Shown in pieces: positions 36,181 to 49,938 of a stretch of DNA of 64,000 bases (the stretch's first letter is position 1; the number at the start of each line of letters is the position of its first letter). This stretch comes from Bathymodiolus brooksi. Taxonomy: Eukaryota > Mollusca > Bivalvia > Mytilida > Modiolidae. The position numbers and the translations under genes are program-made. The stretch lies in assembly GCA_963680875.1 (NCBI GenBank), contig OY804578.1:26813101-26877100 (forward strand), read 5' to 3'. Under the pieces are notes generated by a model that searched no databases, was not told the DNA's origin, and saw nothing but the letters and a program-made list of their open reading frames with translations.

Positions 36181-37904
36181 AGGAATTGCATCTGTAGATC
36201 TATATACAAAAACTTATTTTATGCCTTAAACTACATAATTTATGGGGTTAAAGCATGAATTAACAAAATTAAGAATGATGTGAACTCATTTTATGGGACG
36301 AAAAAAAGGGGGGGGGCTAAATGTAAACATTTCATAGTATTTAGCTATTAAATATAAAACTGAGGCATATATATGTGTAGAAATTGCTTATTATGTTAGA
36401 AATTAGCTTAATAACTGTAATATATAAGAGAATAGGTAAGTTTTGGTATATTACACAGTCTGAACTCAACAGCTGTAAATGGAGATGTTTTCATTAAAAA
36501 TCTTCAAGGGGGTACCTTTGCATTTGAACACTTATACTTGCAAATATTAGACAGCCACATACCTTATGAGGTTTTTTGTGGTTGATATTGCCTAAGGAAT
36601 AGAAATAAAGCCAATAAAGGGTTAGAGAAGCAAGTTTTGTTGCTCTTTAGGTGTCAAACCAGTAATTCAACCAATCAGAGCTAAGAACATATACAAAAGT
36701 AGTCCCTTTTAAAGAAAAAAGTTCCTTTCACTTTGTTGTATTGTGACAGATACAGATATTGAATGGAATGGAATAATTAAATTGCTAATTGAAGTTAAAT
36801 GTATAAGGATTATTTTGAGCCCAAATTTGATTGATTTAGTTGTATTTTAATATGGATATGGAGGATTTGATGCATGACCTATAAATAGGGAATTTCTGGG
36901 GGATGACAGAGCTATTTTTAGAGTAGGTATTTTCCATAGCCTGGCATTTCACTGCAAGACTTTAAACATGGCCTGATATTTTGACAGAACGTAGAGGAAT
37001 CATGGACGTTTCAGAAAATGCATGGTCTTCGAAAGGTTAAACTTAAGATAAAATGGCCAGGTAAGCTCGAAAAAACACAAATTTAGTAGAAAACCTTAAA
37101 GAAATTAATTATAGGTTTCACACCTTAAGTTAAAAAACATCAAATTGAAATTTTGTTGCTATCATGTTCAAATTAGCCTAATAATGTCACAACAGACACA
37201 GAGTGACATTTTTCATACAAAAATGTTACAAAATGCATTGTGGTGTCAGATTACATGGTCAAAATGCATGTTATGTAATATTTTGGAATATTGCTCCCAA
37301 ACACTGGATATACATGGACAGAGGGTATTGCAACTCATTTTATTTTTATTTATGACTTTATAATTATTGGGAATATGTTATTGAATGTGTTTTTGCAGTA
37401 GAAGGGCATATAATATTGAAAATATGGTTGATATTAAGAATTTAAAAAATTTCATCATGCAGCAGTTTGTTGACTTCAAATATAGAATATGGCGATATCA
37501 TGATTGGATTTTTTTCAATCCTACAAATTTGTCCTGGTAAATTTTTATAGTTTCAGTTAGAATACATGTACAATGTACTCATAAAATAATATAAGGCTAT
37601 AGAAAGCAGTTTTAATTGAAAACTATGTGGTAAAAACCGGGTAATTTAAGTGATCCCAGAAAAATTATTCTGACTGCTTAGCATTTTCTGTAAATTTTTC
37701 AAATTGTCAATTTGGATTTCATGTTTTAGAGTATTATTTGGCTGTAACAGTACATTTGAACATCCAGCTTACTTAAACAGTGGGAAAAATGATGTGGAAG
37801 CATATATTTATTGAGTTTTGGGGGAAATTATAGTTTTGTACCATAAGAAATTCCAAAACTTGAATATCAATAAATCATATTTTTGCATATTTGATGGAAT
37901 TAGA
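36181..37904 (+). repeat. Satellite unit 22 (1724 bp), trimer position 1
   Basis: G9; duplication; GTAAGC; GGACAG; ATGTAC. Matches unit 19, exactly three units (5163 bp) upstream. Confidence 0.97.
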
Positions 37905-39622
37905 AGGAATTGCATCTGTAGATCTATATACAAAAACTTATTTTATGCCTTAAACTACATAATTTATGGGGTTAAAGCATGAATTAACAAAATTAAGAAT
38001 GATGTGAACTCATTTTATGGGACGAAAAAAAGGGGGGGGGCTAAATGTAAACATTTCATAGTATTTAGCTATTAAATATAAAACTGAGGCATATATATGT
38101 GTAGAAATTGCTTATTATGTTAGAAATTAGCTTAATAACTGTAATATATAAGAGAATAGGTAAGTTTTGGTATATTACACAGTCTGAACTCAACAGCTGT
38201 AAATGGAGATGTTTTCATTAAAAATCTTCAAGGGGGTACCTTTGCATTTGAACACTTATACTTGCAAATATTAGACAGCCACATACCTTATGAGGTTTTT
38301 TGTGGTTGATATTGCCTAAGGAATAGAAATAAAGCCAATAAAGGGTTAGAGAAGCAAGTTTTGTTGCTCTTTAGGTGTCAAACCAGTAATTCAACCAATC
38401 AGAGCTAAGAACATATACAAAAGTAGTCCCTTTTAAAGAAAAAAGTTCCTTTCACTTTGTTGTATTGTGACAGATATTGAATGGAATGGAATAATTAAAT
38501 TGCTAATTGAAGTTAAATGTATAAGGATTATTTTGAGCCCAAATTTGATTGATTTAGTTGTATTTTAATATGGATATGGAGGATTTGATGCATGACCTAT
38601 AAATAGGGAATTTCTGGGGGATGACAGAGCTATTTTTAGAGTAGGTATTTTCCATAGCCTGGCATTTCACTGCAAGACTTTAAACATGGCCTGATATTTT
38701 GACAGAACGTAGAGGAATCATGGACGTTTCAGAAAATGCATGGTCTTCGAAAGGTTAAACTTAAGATAAAATGGCCAGGTAGGCTCGAAAAAACACAAAT
38801 TTAGTAGAAAACCTTAAAGAAATTAATTATAGGTTTCACACCTTAAGTTAAAAAACATCAAATTGAAATTTTGTTGCTATCATGTTCAAATTAGCCTAAT
38901 AATGTCACAACAGACACAGAGTGACATTTTTCATACAAAAATGTTACAAAATGCATTGTGGTGTCAGATTACATGGTCAAAATGCATGTTATGTAATATT
39001 TTGGAATATTGCTCCCAAACACTGGATATACATGGACAGAGGGTATTGCAACTCATTTTATTTTTATTTATGACTTTATAATTATTGGGAATATGTTATT
39101 GAATGTGTTTTTGCAGTAGAAGGGCATATAATATTGAAAATATGGTTGATATTAAGAATTTAAAAAATTTCATCATGCAGCAGTTTGTTGACTTCAAATA
39201 TAGAATATGGCGATATCATGATTGGATTTTTTTCAATCCTACAAATTTGTCCTGGTAAATTTTTATAGTTTCAGTTAGAATACATGTACAATGTACTCAT
39301 AAAATAATATAAGGCTATAGAAAGCAGTTTTAATTGAAAACTATGTGGTAAAAACCGGGTAATTTAAGTGATCCCAGAAAAATTATTCTGACTGCTTAGC
39401 ATTTTCTGTAAATTTTTCAAATTGTCAATTTGGATTTCATGTTTTAGAGTATTATTTGGCTGTAACAGTACATTTGAACATCCAGCTTACTTAAACAGTG
39501 GGAAAAATGATGTGGAAGCATATATTTATTGAGTTTTGGGGGAAATTATAGTTTTGTACCATAAGAAATTCCAAAACTTGAATATCAATAAATCATATTT
39601 TTGCATATTTGATGGAATTAGA
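37905..39622 (+). repeat. Satellite unit 23 (1718 bp), trimer position 2
   Basis: Plain type, G9, no duplication. Matches unit 20. Confidence 0.97.
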
Positions 39623-41343
39623 AGGAATTGCATCTGTAGATCTATATACAAAAACTTATTTTATGCCTTAAACTACATAATTTATGGGGTTAAAGCATGA
39701 ATTAACAAAATTAAGAATGATGTGAACTCATTTTATGGGACGAAAAAAAGGGGGGGGGGGGCTAAATGTAAACATTTCATAGTATTTAGCTATTAAATAT
39801 AAAACTGAGGCATATATATGTGTAGAAATTGCTTATTATGTTAGAAATTAGCTTAATAACTGTAATATATAAGAGAATAGGTAAGTTTTGGTATATTACA
39901 CAGTCTGAACTCAACAGCTGTAAATGGAGATGTTTTCATTAAAAATCTTCAAGGGGGTACCTTTGCATTTGAACACTTATACTTGCAAATATTAGACAGC
40001 CACATACCTTATGAGGTTTTTTGTGGTTGATATTGCCTAAGGAATAGAAATAAAGCCAATAAAGGGTTAGAGAAGCAAGTTTTGTTGCTCTTTAGGTGTC
40101 AAACCAGTAATTCAACCAATCAGAGCTAAGAACATATACAAAAGTAGTCCCTTTTAAAGAAAAAAGTTCCTCTCACTTTGTTGTATTGTGACATATATTG
40201 AATGGAATGGAATAATTAAATTGCTAATTGAAGTTAAATGTATAAGGATTATTTTGAGCCCAAATTTGATTGATTTAGTTGTATTTTAATATGGATATGG
40301 AGGATTTGATGCATGACCTATAAATAGGGAATTTCTGGGGGATGACAGAGCTATTTTTAGAGTAGGTATTTTCCATAGCCTGGCATTTCACTGCAAGACT
40401 TTAAACATGGCCTGATATTTTGACAGAACGTAGAGGAATCATGGACGTTTCAGAAAATGCATGGTCTTCGAAAGGTTAAACTTAAGATAAAATGGCCAGG
40501 TAGGCTCGAAAAAACACAAATTTAGTAGAAAACCTTAAAGAAATTAATTATAGGTTTCACACCTTAAGTTAAAAAACATCAAATTGAAATTTTGTTGCTA
40601 TCATGTTCAAATTAGCCTAATAATGTCACAACAGACACAGAGTGACATTTTTCATACAAAAATGTTACAAAATGCATTGTGGTGTCAGATTACATGGTCA
40701 AAATGCATGTTATGTAATATTTTGGAATATTGCTCCCAAACACTGGATATACATGGACAGAGGGTATTGCAACTCATTTTATTTTTATTTATGACTTTAT
40801 AATTATTGGGAATATGTTATTGAATGTGTTTTTGCAGTAGAAGGGCATATAATATTGAAAATATGGTTGATATTAAGAATTTAAAAAATTTCATCATGCA
40901 GCAGTTTGTTGACTTCAAATATAGAATATGGCGATATCATGATTGGATTTTTTTCAATCCTACAAATTTGTCCTGGTAAATTTTTATAGTTTCAGTTAGA
41001 ATACATGTACAATGTACTCATAAAATAATATAAGGCTATAGAAAGCAGTTTTAATTGAAAACTATGTGGTAAAAACCGGGTAATTTAAGTGATCCCAGAA
41101 AAATTATTCTGACTGCTTAGCATTTTCTGTAAATTTTTCAAATTGTCAATTTGGATTTCATGTTTTAGAGTATTATTTGGCTGTAACAGTACATTTGAAC
41201 ATCCAGCTTACTTAAACAGTGGGAAAAATGATGTGGAAGCATATATTTATTGAGTTTTGGGGGAAATTATAGTTTTGTACCATAAGAAATTCCAAAACTT
41301 GAATATCAATAAATCATATTTTTGCATATTTGATGGAATTAGA
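39623..41343 (+). repeat. Satellite unit 24 (1721 bp), trimer position 3
   Basis: G12; no duplication; TTCCTCTCAC and GACATATATTG as in unit 21. Confidence 0.97.
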
Positions 41344-43061
41344 AGGAATTGCATCTGTAGATCTATATACAAAAACTTATTTTATGCCTTAAACTACATA
41401 ATTTATGGGGTTAAAGCATGAATTAACAAAATTAAGAATGATGTGAACTCATTTTATGGGACGAAAAAAAGGGGGGGGGCTAAATGTAAACATTTCATAG
41501 TATTTAGCTATTAAATATAAAACTGAGGCATATATATGTGTAGAAATTGCTTATTATGTTAGAAATTAGCTTAATAACTGTAATATATAAGAGAATAGGT
41601 AAGTTTTGGTATATTACACAGTCTGAACTCAACAGCTGTAAATGGAGATGTTTTCATTAAAAATCTTCAAGGGGGTACCTTTGCATTTGAACACTTATAC
41701 TTGCAAATATTAGACAGCCACATACCTTATGAGGTTTTTTGTGGTTGATATTGCCTAAGGAATAGAAATAAAGCCAATAAAGGGTTAGAGAAGCAAGTTT
41801 TGTTGCTCTTTAGGTGTCAAACCAGTAATTCAACCAATCAGAGCTAAGAACATATACAAAAGTAGTCCCTTTTAAAGAAAAAAGTTCCTTTCACTTTGTT
41901 GTATTGTGACAGATATTGAATGGAATGGAATAATTAAATTGCTAATTGAAGTTAAATGTATAAGGATTATTTTGAGCCCAAATTTGATTGATTTAGTTGT
42001 ATTTTAATATGGATATGGAGGATTTGATGCATGACCTATAAATAGGGAATTTCTGGGGGATGACAGAGCTATTTTTAGAGTAGGTATTTTCCATAGCCTG
42101 GCATTTCACTGCAAGACTTTAAACATGGCCTGATATTTTGACAGAACGTAGAGGAATCATGGACGTTTCAGAAAATGCATGGTCTTCGAAAGGTTAAACT
42201 TAAGATAAAATGGCCAGGTAGGCTCGAAAAAACACAAATTTAGTAGAAAACCTTAAAGAAATTAATTATAGGTTTCACACCTTAAGTTAAAAAACATCAA
42301 ATTGAAATTTTGTTGCTATCATGTTCAAATTAGCCTAATAATGTCACAACAGACACAGAGTGACATTTTTCATACAAAAATGTTACAAAATGCATTGTGG
42401 TGTCAGATTACATGGTCAAAATGCATGTTATGTAATATTTTGGAATATTGCTCCCAAACACTGGATATACATGGACAGAGGGTATTGCAACTCATTTTAT
42501 TTTTATTTATGACTTTATAATTATTGGGAATATGTTATTGAATGTGTTTTTGCAGTAGAAGGGCATATAATATTGAAAATATGGTTGATATTAAGAATTT
42601 AAAAAATTTCATCATGCAGCAGTTTGTTGACTTCAAATATAGAATATGGCGATATCATGATTGGATTTTTTTCAATCCTACAAATTTGTCCTGGTAAATT
42701 TTTATAGTTTCAGTTAGAATACATGTACAATGTACTCATAAAATAATATAAGGCTATAGAAAGCAGTTTTAATTGAAAACTATGTGGTAAAAACCGGGTA
42801 ATTTAAGTGATCCCAGAAAAATTATTCTGACTGCTTAGCATTTTCTGTAAATTTTTCAAATTGTCAATTTGGATTTCATGTTTTAGAGTATTATTTGGCT
42901 GTAACAGTACATTTGAACATCCAGCTTACTTAAACAGTGGGAAAAATGATGTGGAAGCATATATTTATTGAGTTTTGGGGGAAATTATAGTTTTGTACCA
43001 TAAGAAATTCCAAAACTTGAATATCAATAAATCATATTTTTGCATATTTGATGGAATTAGA
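41344..43061 (+). repeat. Satellite unit 25 (1718 bp)
   Basis: Plain type, G9, no duplication. It sits in trimer position 1 but lacks the GTAAGC and duplication of units 19 and 22. Confidence 0.97.
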
Positions 43062-44779
43062 AGGAATTGCATCTGTAGATCTATATACAAAAACTTATTT
43101 TATGCCTTAAACTACATAATTTATGGGGTTAAAGCATGAATTAACAAAATTAAGAATGATGTGAACTCATTTTATGGGACGAAAAAAAGGGGGGATGCTA
43201 AATGTAAACATTTCATAGTATTTAGCTATTAAATATAAAACTGAGGCATATATATGTGTAGAAATTGCGTATTATGTTAGAAATTAGCTTAATAACTGTA
43301 ATATATAAGAGAATAGGTAAGTTTTGGTATATTACACAGTCTGAACTCAACAGCTGTAAATGGAGATGTTTTCATTAAAAATCTTCAAGGGGGTACCTTT
43401 GCATTTGAACACTTATACTTGCAAATATTAGACAGCCACATACCTTATGAGGTTTTTTGTGGTTGATATTGCCTAAGGAATAGAAATAAAGCCAATAAAG
43501 GGTTAGAGAAGCAAGTTTTGTTGCTCTTTAGGTGTCAAACCAGTAATTCAACCAATCAGAGCTAAGAACATATACAAAAGTAGTCCCTTTTAAAGAAAAA
43601 AGTTCCTTTCACTTTGTTGTATTGTGACAGATATTGAATGGAATGGAATAATTAAATTGCTAATTGAAGTTAAATGTATAAGGATTATTTTGAGCCCAAA
43701 TTTGATTGATTTAGTTGTATTTTAATATGGATATGGAGGATTTGATGCATGACCTATAAATAGGGAATTTCTGGGGGATGACAGAGCTATTTTTAGAGTA
43801 GGTATTTTCCATAGCCTGGCATTTCACTGCAAGACTTTAAACATGGCCTGATATTTTGACAGAACGTAGAGGAATCATGGACGTTTCAGAAAATGCATGG
43901 TCTTCGAAAGGTTAAACTTAAGATAAAATGGCCAGGTAGGCTCGAAAAAACACAAATTTAGTAGAAAACCTTAAAGAAATTAATTATAGGTTTCACACCT
44001 TAAGTTAAAAAACATCAAATTGAAATTTTGTTGCTATCATGTTCAAATTAGCCTAATAATGTCACAACAGACACAGAGTGACATTTTTCATACAAAAATG
44101 TTACAAAATGCATTGTGGTGTCAGATTACATGGTCAAAATGCATGTTATGTAATATTTTGGAATATTGCTCCCAAACACTGGATATACATGGACAGAGGG
44201 TATTGCAACTCATTTTATTTTTATTTATGACTTTATAATTATTGGGAATATGTTATTGAATGTGTTTTTGCAGTAGAAGGGCATATAATATTGAAAATAT
44301 GGTTGATATTAAGAATTTAAAAAATTTCATCATGCAGCAGTTTGTTGACTTCAAATATAGAATATGGCGATATCATGATTGGATTTTTTTCAATCCTACA
44401 AATTTGTCCTGGTAAATTTTTATAGTTTCAGTTAGAATACATGTACAATGTACTCATAAAATAATATAAGGCTATAGAAAGCAGTTTTAATTGAAAACTA
44501 TGTGGTAAAAACCGGGTAATTTAAGTGATCCCAGAAAAATTATTCTGACTGCTTAGCATTTTCTGTAAATTTTTCAAATTGTCAATTTGGATTTCATGTT
44601 TTAGAGTATTATTTGGCTGTAACAGTACATTTGAACATCCAGCTTACTTAAACAGTGGGAAAAATGATGTGGAAGCATATATTTATTGAGTTTTGGGGGA
44701 AATTATAGTTTTGTACCATAAGAAATTCCAAAACTTGAATATCAATAAATCATATTTTTGCATATTTGATGGAATTAGA
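43062..44779 (+). repeat. Satellite unit 26 (1718 bp), G6ATG type
   Basis: The G-run is G6 followed by ATG, a form seen only here; it pairs with GCGTA, the allele otherwise linked to G6TG. No duplication; GTAGGC. Probably a one-base relative of the G6TG allele. Confidence 0.97.
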
Positions 44780-46497
44780 AGGAATTGCATCTGTAGATCT
44801 ATATACAAAAACTTATTTTATGCCTTAAACTACATAATTTATGGGGTTAAAGCATGAATTAACAAAATTAAGAATGATGTGAACTCATTTTATGGGACGA
44901 AAAAAAGGGGGGGGGGCTAAATGTAAACATTTCATAGTATTTAGCTATTAAATATAAAACTGAGGCATATATATGTGTAGAAATTGCTTATTATGTTAGA
45001 AATTAGCTTAATAACTGTAATATATAAGAGAATAGGTAAGTTTTGGTATATTACACAGTCTGAACTCAACAGCTGTAAATGGAGATGTTTTCATTAAAAA
45101 TCTTCAAGGGGGTACCTTTGCATTTGAACACTTATACTTGCAAATATTAGACAGCCACATACCTTATGAGGTTTTTTGTGGTTGATATTGCCTAAGGAAT
45201 AGAAATAAAGCCAATAAAGGGTTAGAGAAGCAAGTTTTGTTGCTCTTTAGGTGTCAAACCAGTAATTCAACCAATCAGAGCTAAGAACATATACAAAAGT
45301 AGTCCCTTTTAAAGAAAAAAGTTCCTCTCACTTTGTTGTATTGTGACAGATATTGAATGGAATGGAATAATTAAATTGCTAATTGAAGTTAAATGTATAA
45401 GGATTATTTTGAGCCCAAATTTGATTGATTTAGTTGTATTTTAATATGGATATGGAGGATTTGATGCATGACCTATAAATAGGGAATTTCTGGGGGATGA
45501 CAGAGCTATTTTTAGAGTAGGTATTTTCCATAGCCTGGCATTTCACTGCAAGACTTTAAACATGGCCTGATATTTTGACAGAACGTAGAGGAATCATGGA
45601 CGTTTCAGAAAATGCATGGTCTTCGAAAGGTTAAACTTAAGATAAAATGGCCAGGTAGGCTCGAAAAAACACAAATTTAGTAGAAAACCTTAAAGAAATT
45701 AATTATAGGTTTCACACCTTAAGTTAAAAAACATCAAATTGAAATTTTGTTGCTATCATGTTCAAATTAGCCTAATAATGTCACAACAGACACAGAGTGA
45801 CATTTTTCATACAAAAATGTTACAAAATGCATTGTGGTGTCAGATTACATGGTCAAAATGCATGTTATGTAATATTTTGGAATATTGCTCCCAAACACTG
45901 GATATACATGGACAGAGGGTATTGCAACTCATTTTATTTTTATTTATGACTTTATAATTATTGGGAATATGTTATTGAATGTGTTTTTGCAGTAGAAGGG
46001 CATATAATATTGAAAATATGGTTGATATTAAGAATTTAAAAAATTTCATCATGCAGCAGTTGTTGACTTCAAATATAGAATATGGCGATATCATGATTGG
46101 ATTTTTTTCAATCCTACAAATTTGTCCTGGTTAATTTTTATAGTTTCAGTTAGAATACATGTACAATGTACTCATAAAATAATATAAGGCTATAGAAAGC
46201 AGTTTTAATTGAAAACTATGTGGTAAAAACCGGGTAATTTAAGTGATCCCAGAAAAATTATTCTGACTGCTTAGCATTTTCTGTAAATTTTTCAAATTGT
46301 CAATTTGGATTTCATGTTTTAGAGTATTATTTGGCTGTAACAGTACATTTGAACATCCAGCTTACTTAAACAGTGGGAAAAATGATGTGGAAGCATATAT
46401 TTATTGAGTTTTGGGGGAAATTATAGTTTTGTACCATAAGAAATTCCAAAACTTGAATATCAATAAATCATATTTTTGCATATTTGATGGAATTAGA
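44780..46497 (+). repeat. Satellite unit 27 (1718 bp)
   Basis: G10; no duplication; TTCCTCTCAC as in units 21 and 24 but the normal GACAGATATTG. One T is missing near 46060 (CAGCAGTTGTTG), and A to T at 46132 gives GGTTAAT, shared only with unit 33. Confidence 0.96.
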
Positions 46498-48214
46498 AGG
46501 AATTGCATCTGTAGATCTATATACAAAAACTTATTTTATGCCTTAAACTACATAATTTATGGGGTTAAAGCATGAATTAACAAAATTAAGAATGATGTGA
46601 ACTCATTTTATGGGACGAAAAAAAGGGGGGTGCTAAATGTAAACATTTCATAGTATTTAGCTATTAAATATAAAACTGAGGCATATATATGTGTAGAAAT
46701 TGCGTATTATGTTAGAAATTAGCTTAATAACTGTAATATATAAGAGAATAGGTAAGTTTTGGTATATTACACAGTCTGAACTCAACAGCTGTAAATGGAG
46801 ATGTTTTCATTAAAAATCTTCAAGGGGGTACCTTTGCATTTGAACACTTATACTTGCAAATATTAGACAGCCACATACCTTATGAGGTTTTTTGTGGTTG
46901 ATATTGCCTAAGGAATAGAAATAAAGCCAATAAAGGGTTAGAGAAGCAAGTTTTGTTGCTCTTTAGGTGTCAAACCAGTAATTCAACCAATCAGAGCTAA
47001 GAACATATACAAAAGTAGTCCCTTTTAAAGAAAAAAGTTCCTTTCACTTTGTTGTATTGTGACAGATATTGAATGGAATGGAATAATTAAATTGCTAATT
47101 GAAGTTAAATGTATAAGGATTATTTTGAGCCCAAATTTGATTGATTTAGTTGTATTTTAATATGGATATGGAGGATTTGATGCATGACCTATAAATAGGG
47201 AATTTCTGGGGGATGACAGAGCTATTTTTAGAGTAGGTATTTTCCATAGCCTGGCATTTCACTGCAAGACTTTAAACATGGCCTGATATTTTGACAGAAC
47301 GTAGAGGAATCATGGACGTTTCAGAAAATGCATGGTCTTCGAAAGGTTAAACTTAAGATAAAATGGCCAGGTAGGCTCGAAAAAACACAAATTTAGTAGA
47401 AAACCTTAAAGAAATTAATTATAGGTTTCACACCTTAAGTTAAAAAACATCAAATTGAAATTTTGTTGCTATCATGTTCAAATTAGCCTAATAATGTCAC
47501 AACAGACACAGAGTGACATTTTTCATACAAAAATGTTACAAAATGCATTGTGGTGTCAGATTACATGGTCAAAATGCATGTTATGTAATATTTTGGAATA
47601 TTGCTCCCAAACACTGGATATACATGGACAGAGGGTATTGCAACTCATTTTATTTTTATTTATGACTTTATAATTATTGGGAATATGTTATTGAATGTGT
47701 TTTTGCAGTAGAAGGGCATATAATATTGAAAATATGGTTGATATTAAGAATTTAAAAAATTTCATCATGCAGCAGTTTGTTGACTTCAAATATAGAATAT
47801 GGCGATATCATGATTGGATTTTTTTCAATCCTACAAATTTGTCCTGGTAAATTTTTATAGTTTCAGTTAGAATACATGTACAATGTACTCATAAAATAAT
47901 ATAAGGCTATAGAAAGCAGTTTTAATTGAAAACTATGTGGTAAAAACCGGGTAATTTAAGTGATCCCAGAAAAATTATTCTGACTGCTTAGCATTTTCTG
48001 TAAATTTTTCAAATTGTCAATTTGGATTTCATGTTTTAGAGTATTATTTGGCTGTAACAGTACATTTGAACATCCAGCTTACTTAAACAGTGGGAAAAAT
48101 GATGTGGAAGCATATATTTATTGAGTTTTGGGGGAAATTATAGTTTTGTACCATAAGAAATTCCAAAACTTGAATATCAATAAATCATATTTTTGCATAT
48201 TTGATGGAATTAGA
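46498..48214 (+). repeat. Satellite unit 28 (1717 bp), G6TG type
   Basis: Interrupted run G6TG with GCGTA; no duplication; GTAGGC. First unit of the G6TG subfamily. Confidence 0.97.
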
Positions 48215-49938
48215 AGGAATTGCATCTGTAGATCTATATACAAAAACTTATTTTATGCCTTAAACTACATAATTTATGGGGTTAAAGCATGAATTAACAA
48301 AATTAAGAATGATGTGAACTCATTTTATGGGACGAAAAAAAGGGGGGGGGCTAAATGTAAACATTTCATAGTATTTAGCTATTAAATATAAAACTGAGGC
48401 ATATATATGTGTAGAAATTGCTTATTATGTTAGAAATTAGCTTAATAACTGTAATATATAAGAGAATAGGTAAGTTTTGGTATATTACACAGTCTGAACT
48501 CAACAGCTGTAAATGGAGATGTTTTCATTAAAAATCTTCAAGGGGGTACCTTTGCATTTGAACACTTATACTTGCAAATATTAGACAGCCACATACCTTA
48601 TGAGGTTTTTTGTGGTTGATATTGCCTAAGGAATAGAAATAAAGCCAATAAAGGGTTAGAGAAGCAAGTTTTGTTGCTCTTTAGGTGTCAAACCAGTAAT
48701 TCAACCAATCAGAGCTAAGAACATATACAAAAGTAGTCCCTTTTAAAGAAAAAAGTTCCTTTCACTTTGTTGTATTGTGACAGATACAGATATTGAATGG
48801 AATGGAATAATTAAATTGCTAATTGAAGTTAAATGTATAAGGATTATTTTGAGCCCAAATTTGATTGATTTAGTTGTATTTTAATATGGATATGGAGGAT
48901 TTGATGCATGACCTATAAATAGGGAATTTCTGGGGGATGACAGAGCTATTTTTAGAGTAGGTATTTTCCATAGCCTGGCATTTCACTGCAAGACTTTAAA
49001 CATGGCCTGATATTTTGACAGAACGTAGAGGAATCATGGACGTTTCAGAAAATGCATGGTCTTCGAAAGGTTAAACTTAAGATAAAATGGCCAGGTAAGC
49101 TCGAAAAAACACAAATTTAGTAGAAAACCTTAAAGAAATTAATTATAGGTTTCACACCTTAAGTTAAAAAACATCAAATTGAAATTTTGTTGCTATCATG
49201 TTCAAATTAGCCTAATAATGTCACAACAGACACAGAGTGACATTTTTCATACAAAAATGTTACAAAATGCATTGTGGTGTCAGATTACATGGTCAAAATG
49301 CATGTTATGTAATATTTTGGAATATTGCTCCCAAACACTGGATATACATGGACAGAGGGTATTGCAACTCATTTTATTTTTATTTATGACTTTATAATTA
49401 TTGGGAATATGTTATTGAATGTGTTTTTGCAGTAGAAGGGCATATAATATTGAAAATATGGTTGATATTAAGAATTTAAAAAATTTCATCATGCAGCAGT
49501 TTGTTGACTTCAAATATAGAATATGGCGATATCATGATTGGATTTTTTTCAATCCTACAAATTTGTCCTGGTAAATTTTTATAGTTTCAGTTAGAATACA
49601 TGTACAATGTACTCATAAAATAATATAAGGCTATAGAAAGCAGTTTTAATTGAAAACTATGTGGTAAAAACCGGGTAATTTAAGTGATCCCAGAAAAATT
49701 ATTCTGACTGCTTAGCATTTTCTGTAAATTTTTCAAATTGTCAATTTGGATTTCATGTTTTAGAGTATTATTTGGCTGTAACAGTACATTTGAACATCCA
49801 GCTTACTTAAACAGTGGGAAAAATGATGTGGAAGCATATATTTATTGAGTTTTGGGGGAAATTATAGTTTTGTACCATAAGAAATTCCAAAACTTGAATA
49901 TCAATAAATCATATTTTTGCATATTTGATGGAATTAGA
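48215..49938 (+). repeat. Satellite unit 29 (1724 bp)
   Basis: G9; duplication; GTAAGC; GGACAG; ATGTAC. An isolated copy of the unit 19/22 type among units lacking the duplication, 7 units after unit 22, so out of trimer phase. Confidence 0.97.

Larger units (their letters stand above)
31018..41343 (+). repeat. Trimeric higher-order repeat, two copies of 5163 bp
   Basis: Units 19-20-21 (31018-36180) and 22-23-24 (36181-41343) have the same ordered lengths (1724, 1718, 1721). They also have the same ordered variants: duplication with GTAAGC; plain G9; G12 with CTCTC and ACATATA. Both blocks are exactly 5163 bp and I see no difference between them. Confidence 0.9.
41344..46497 (+). repeat. Possible decayed third copy of the trimer
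   Basis: The rare TTCCTCTCAC allele occurs only in units 21, 24 and 27, exactly every third unit, so units 25-27 sit in trimer phase. Units 25 and 26, however, differ in type from trimer positions 1 and 2, and unit 27 has G10 and normal GACAGATATTG. Either the third copy was partly overwritten or unit 27 represents the ancestral state. Confidence 0.5.
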
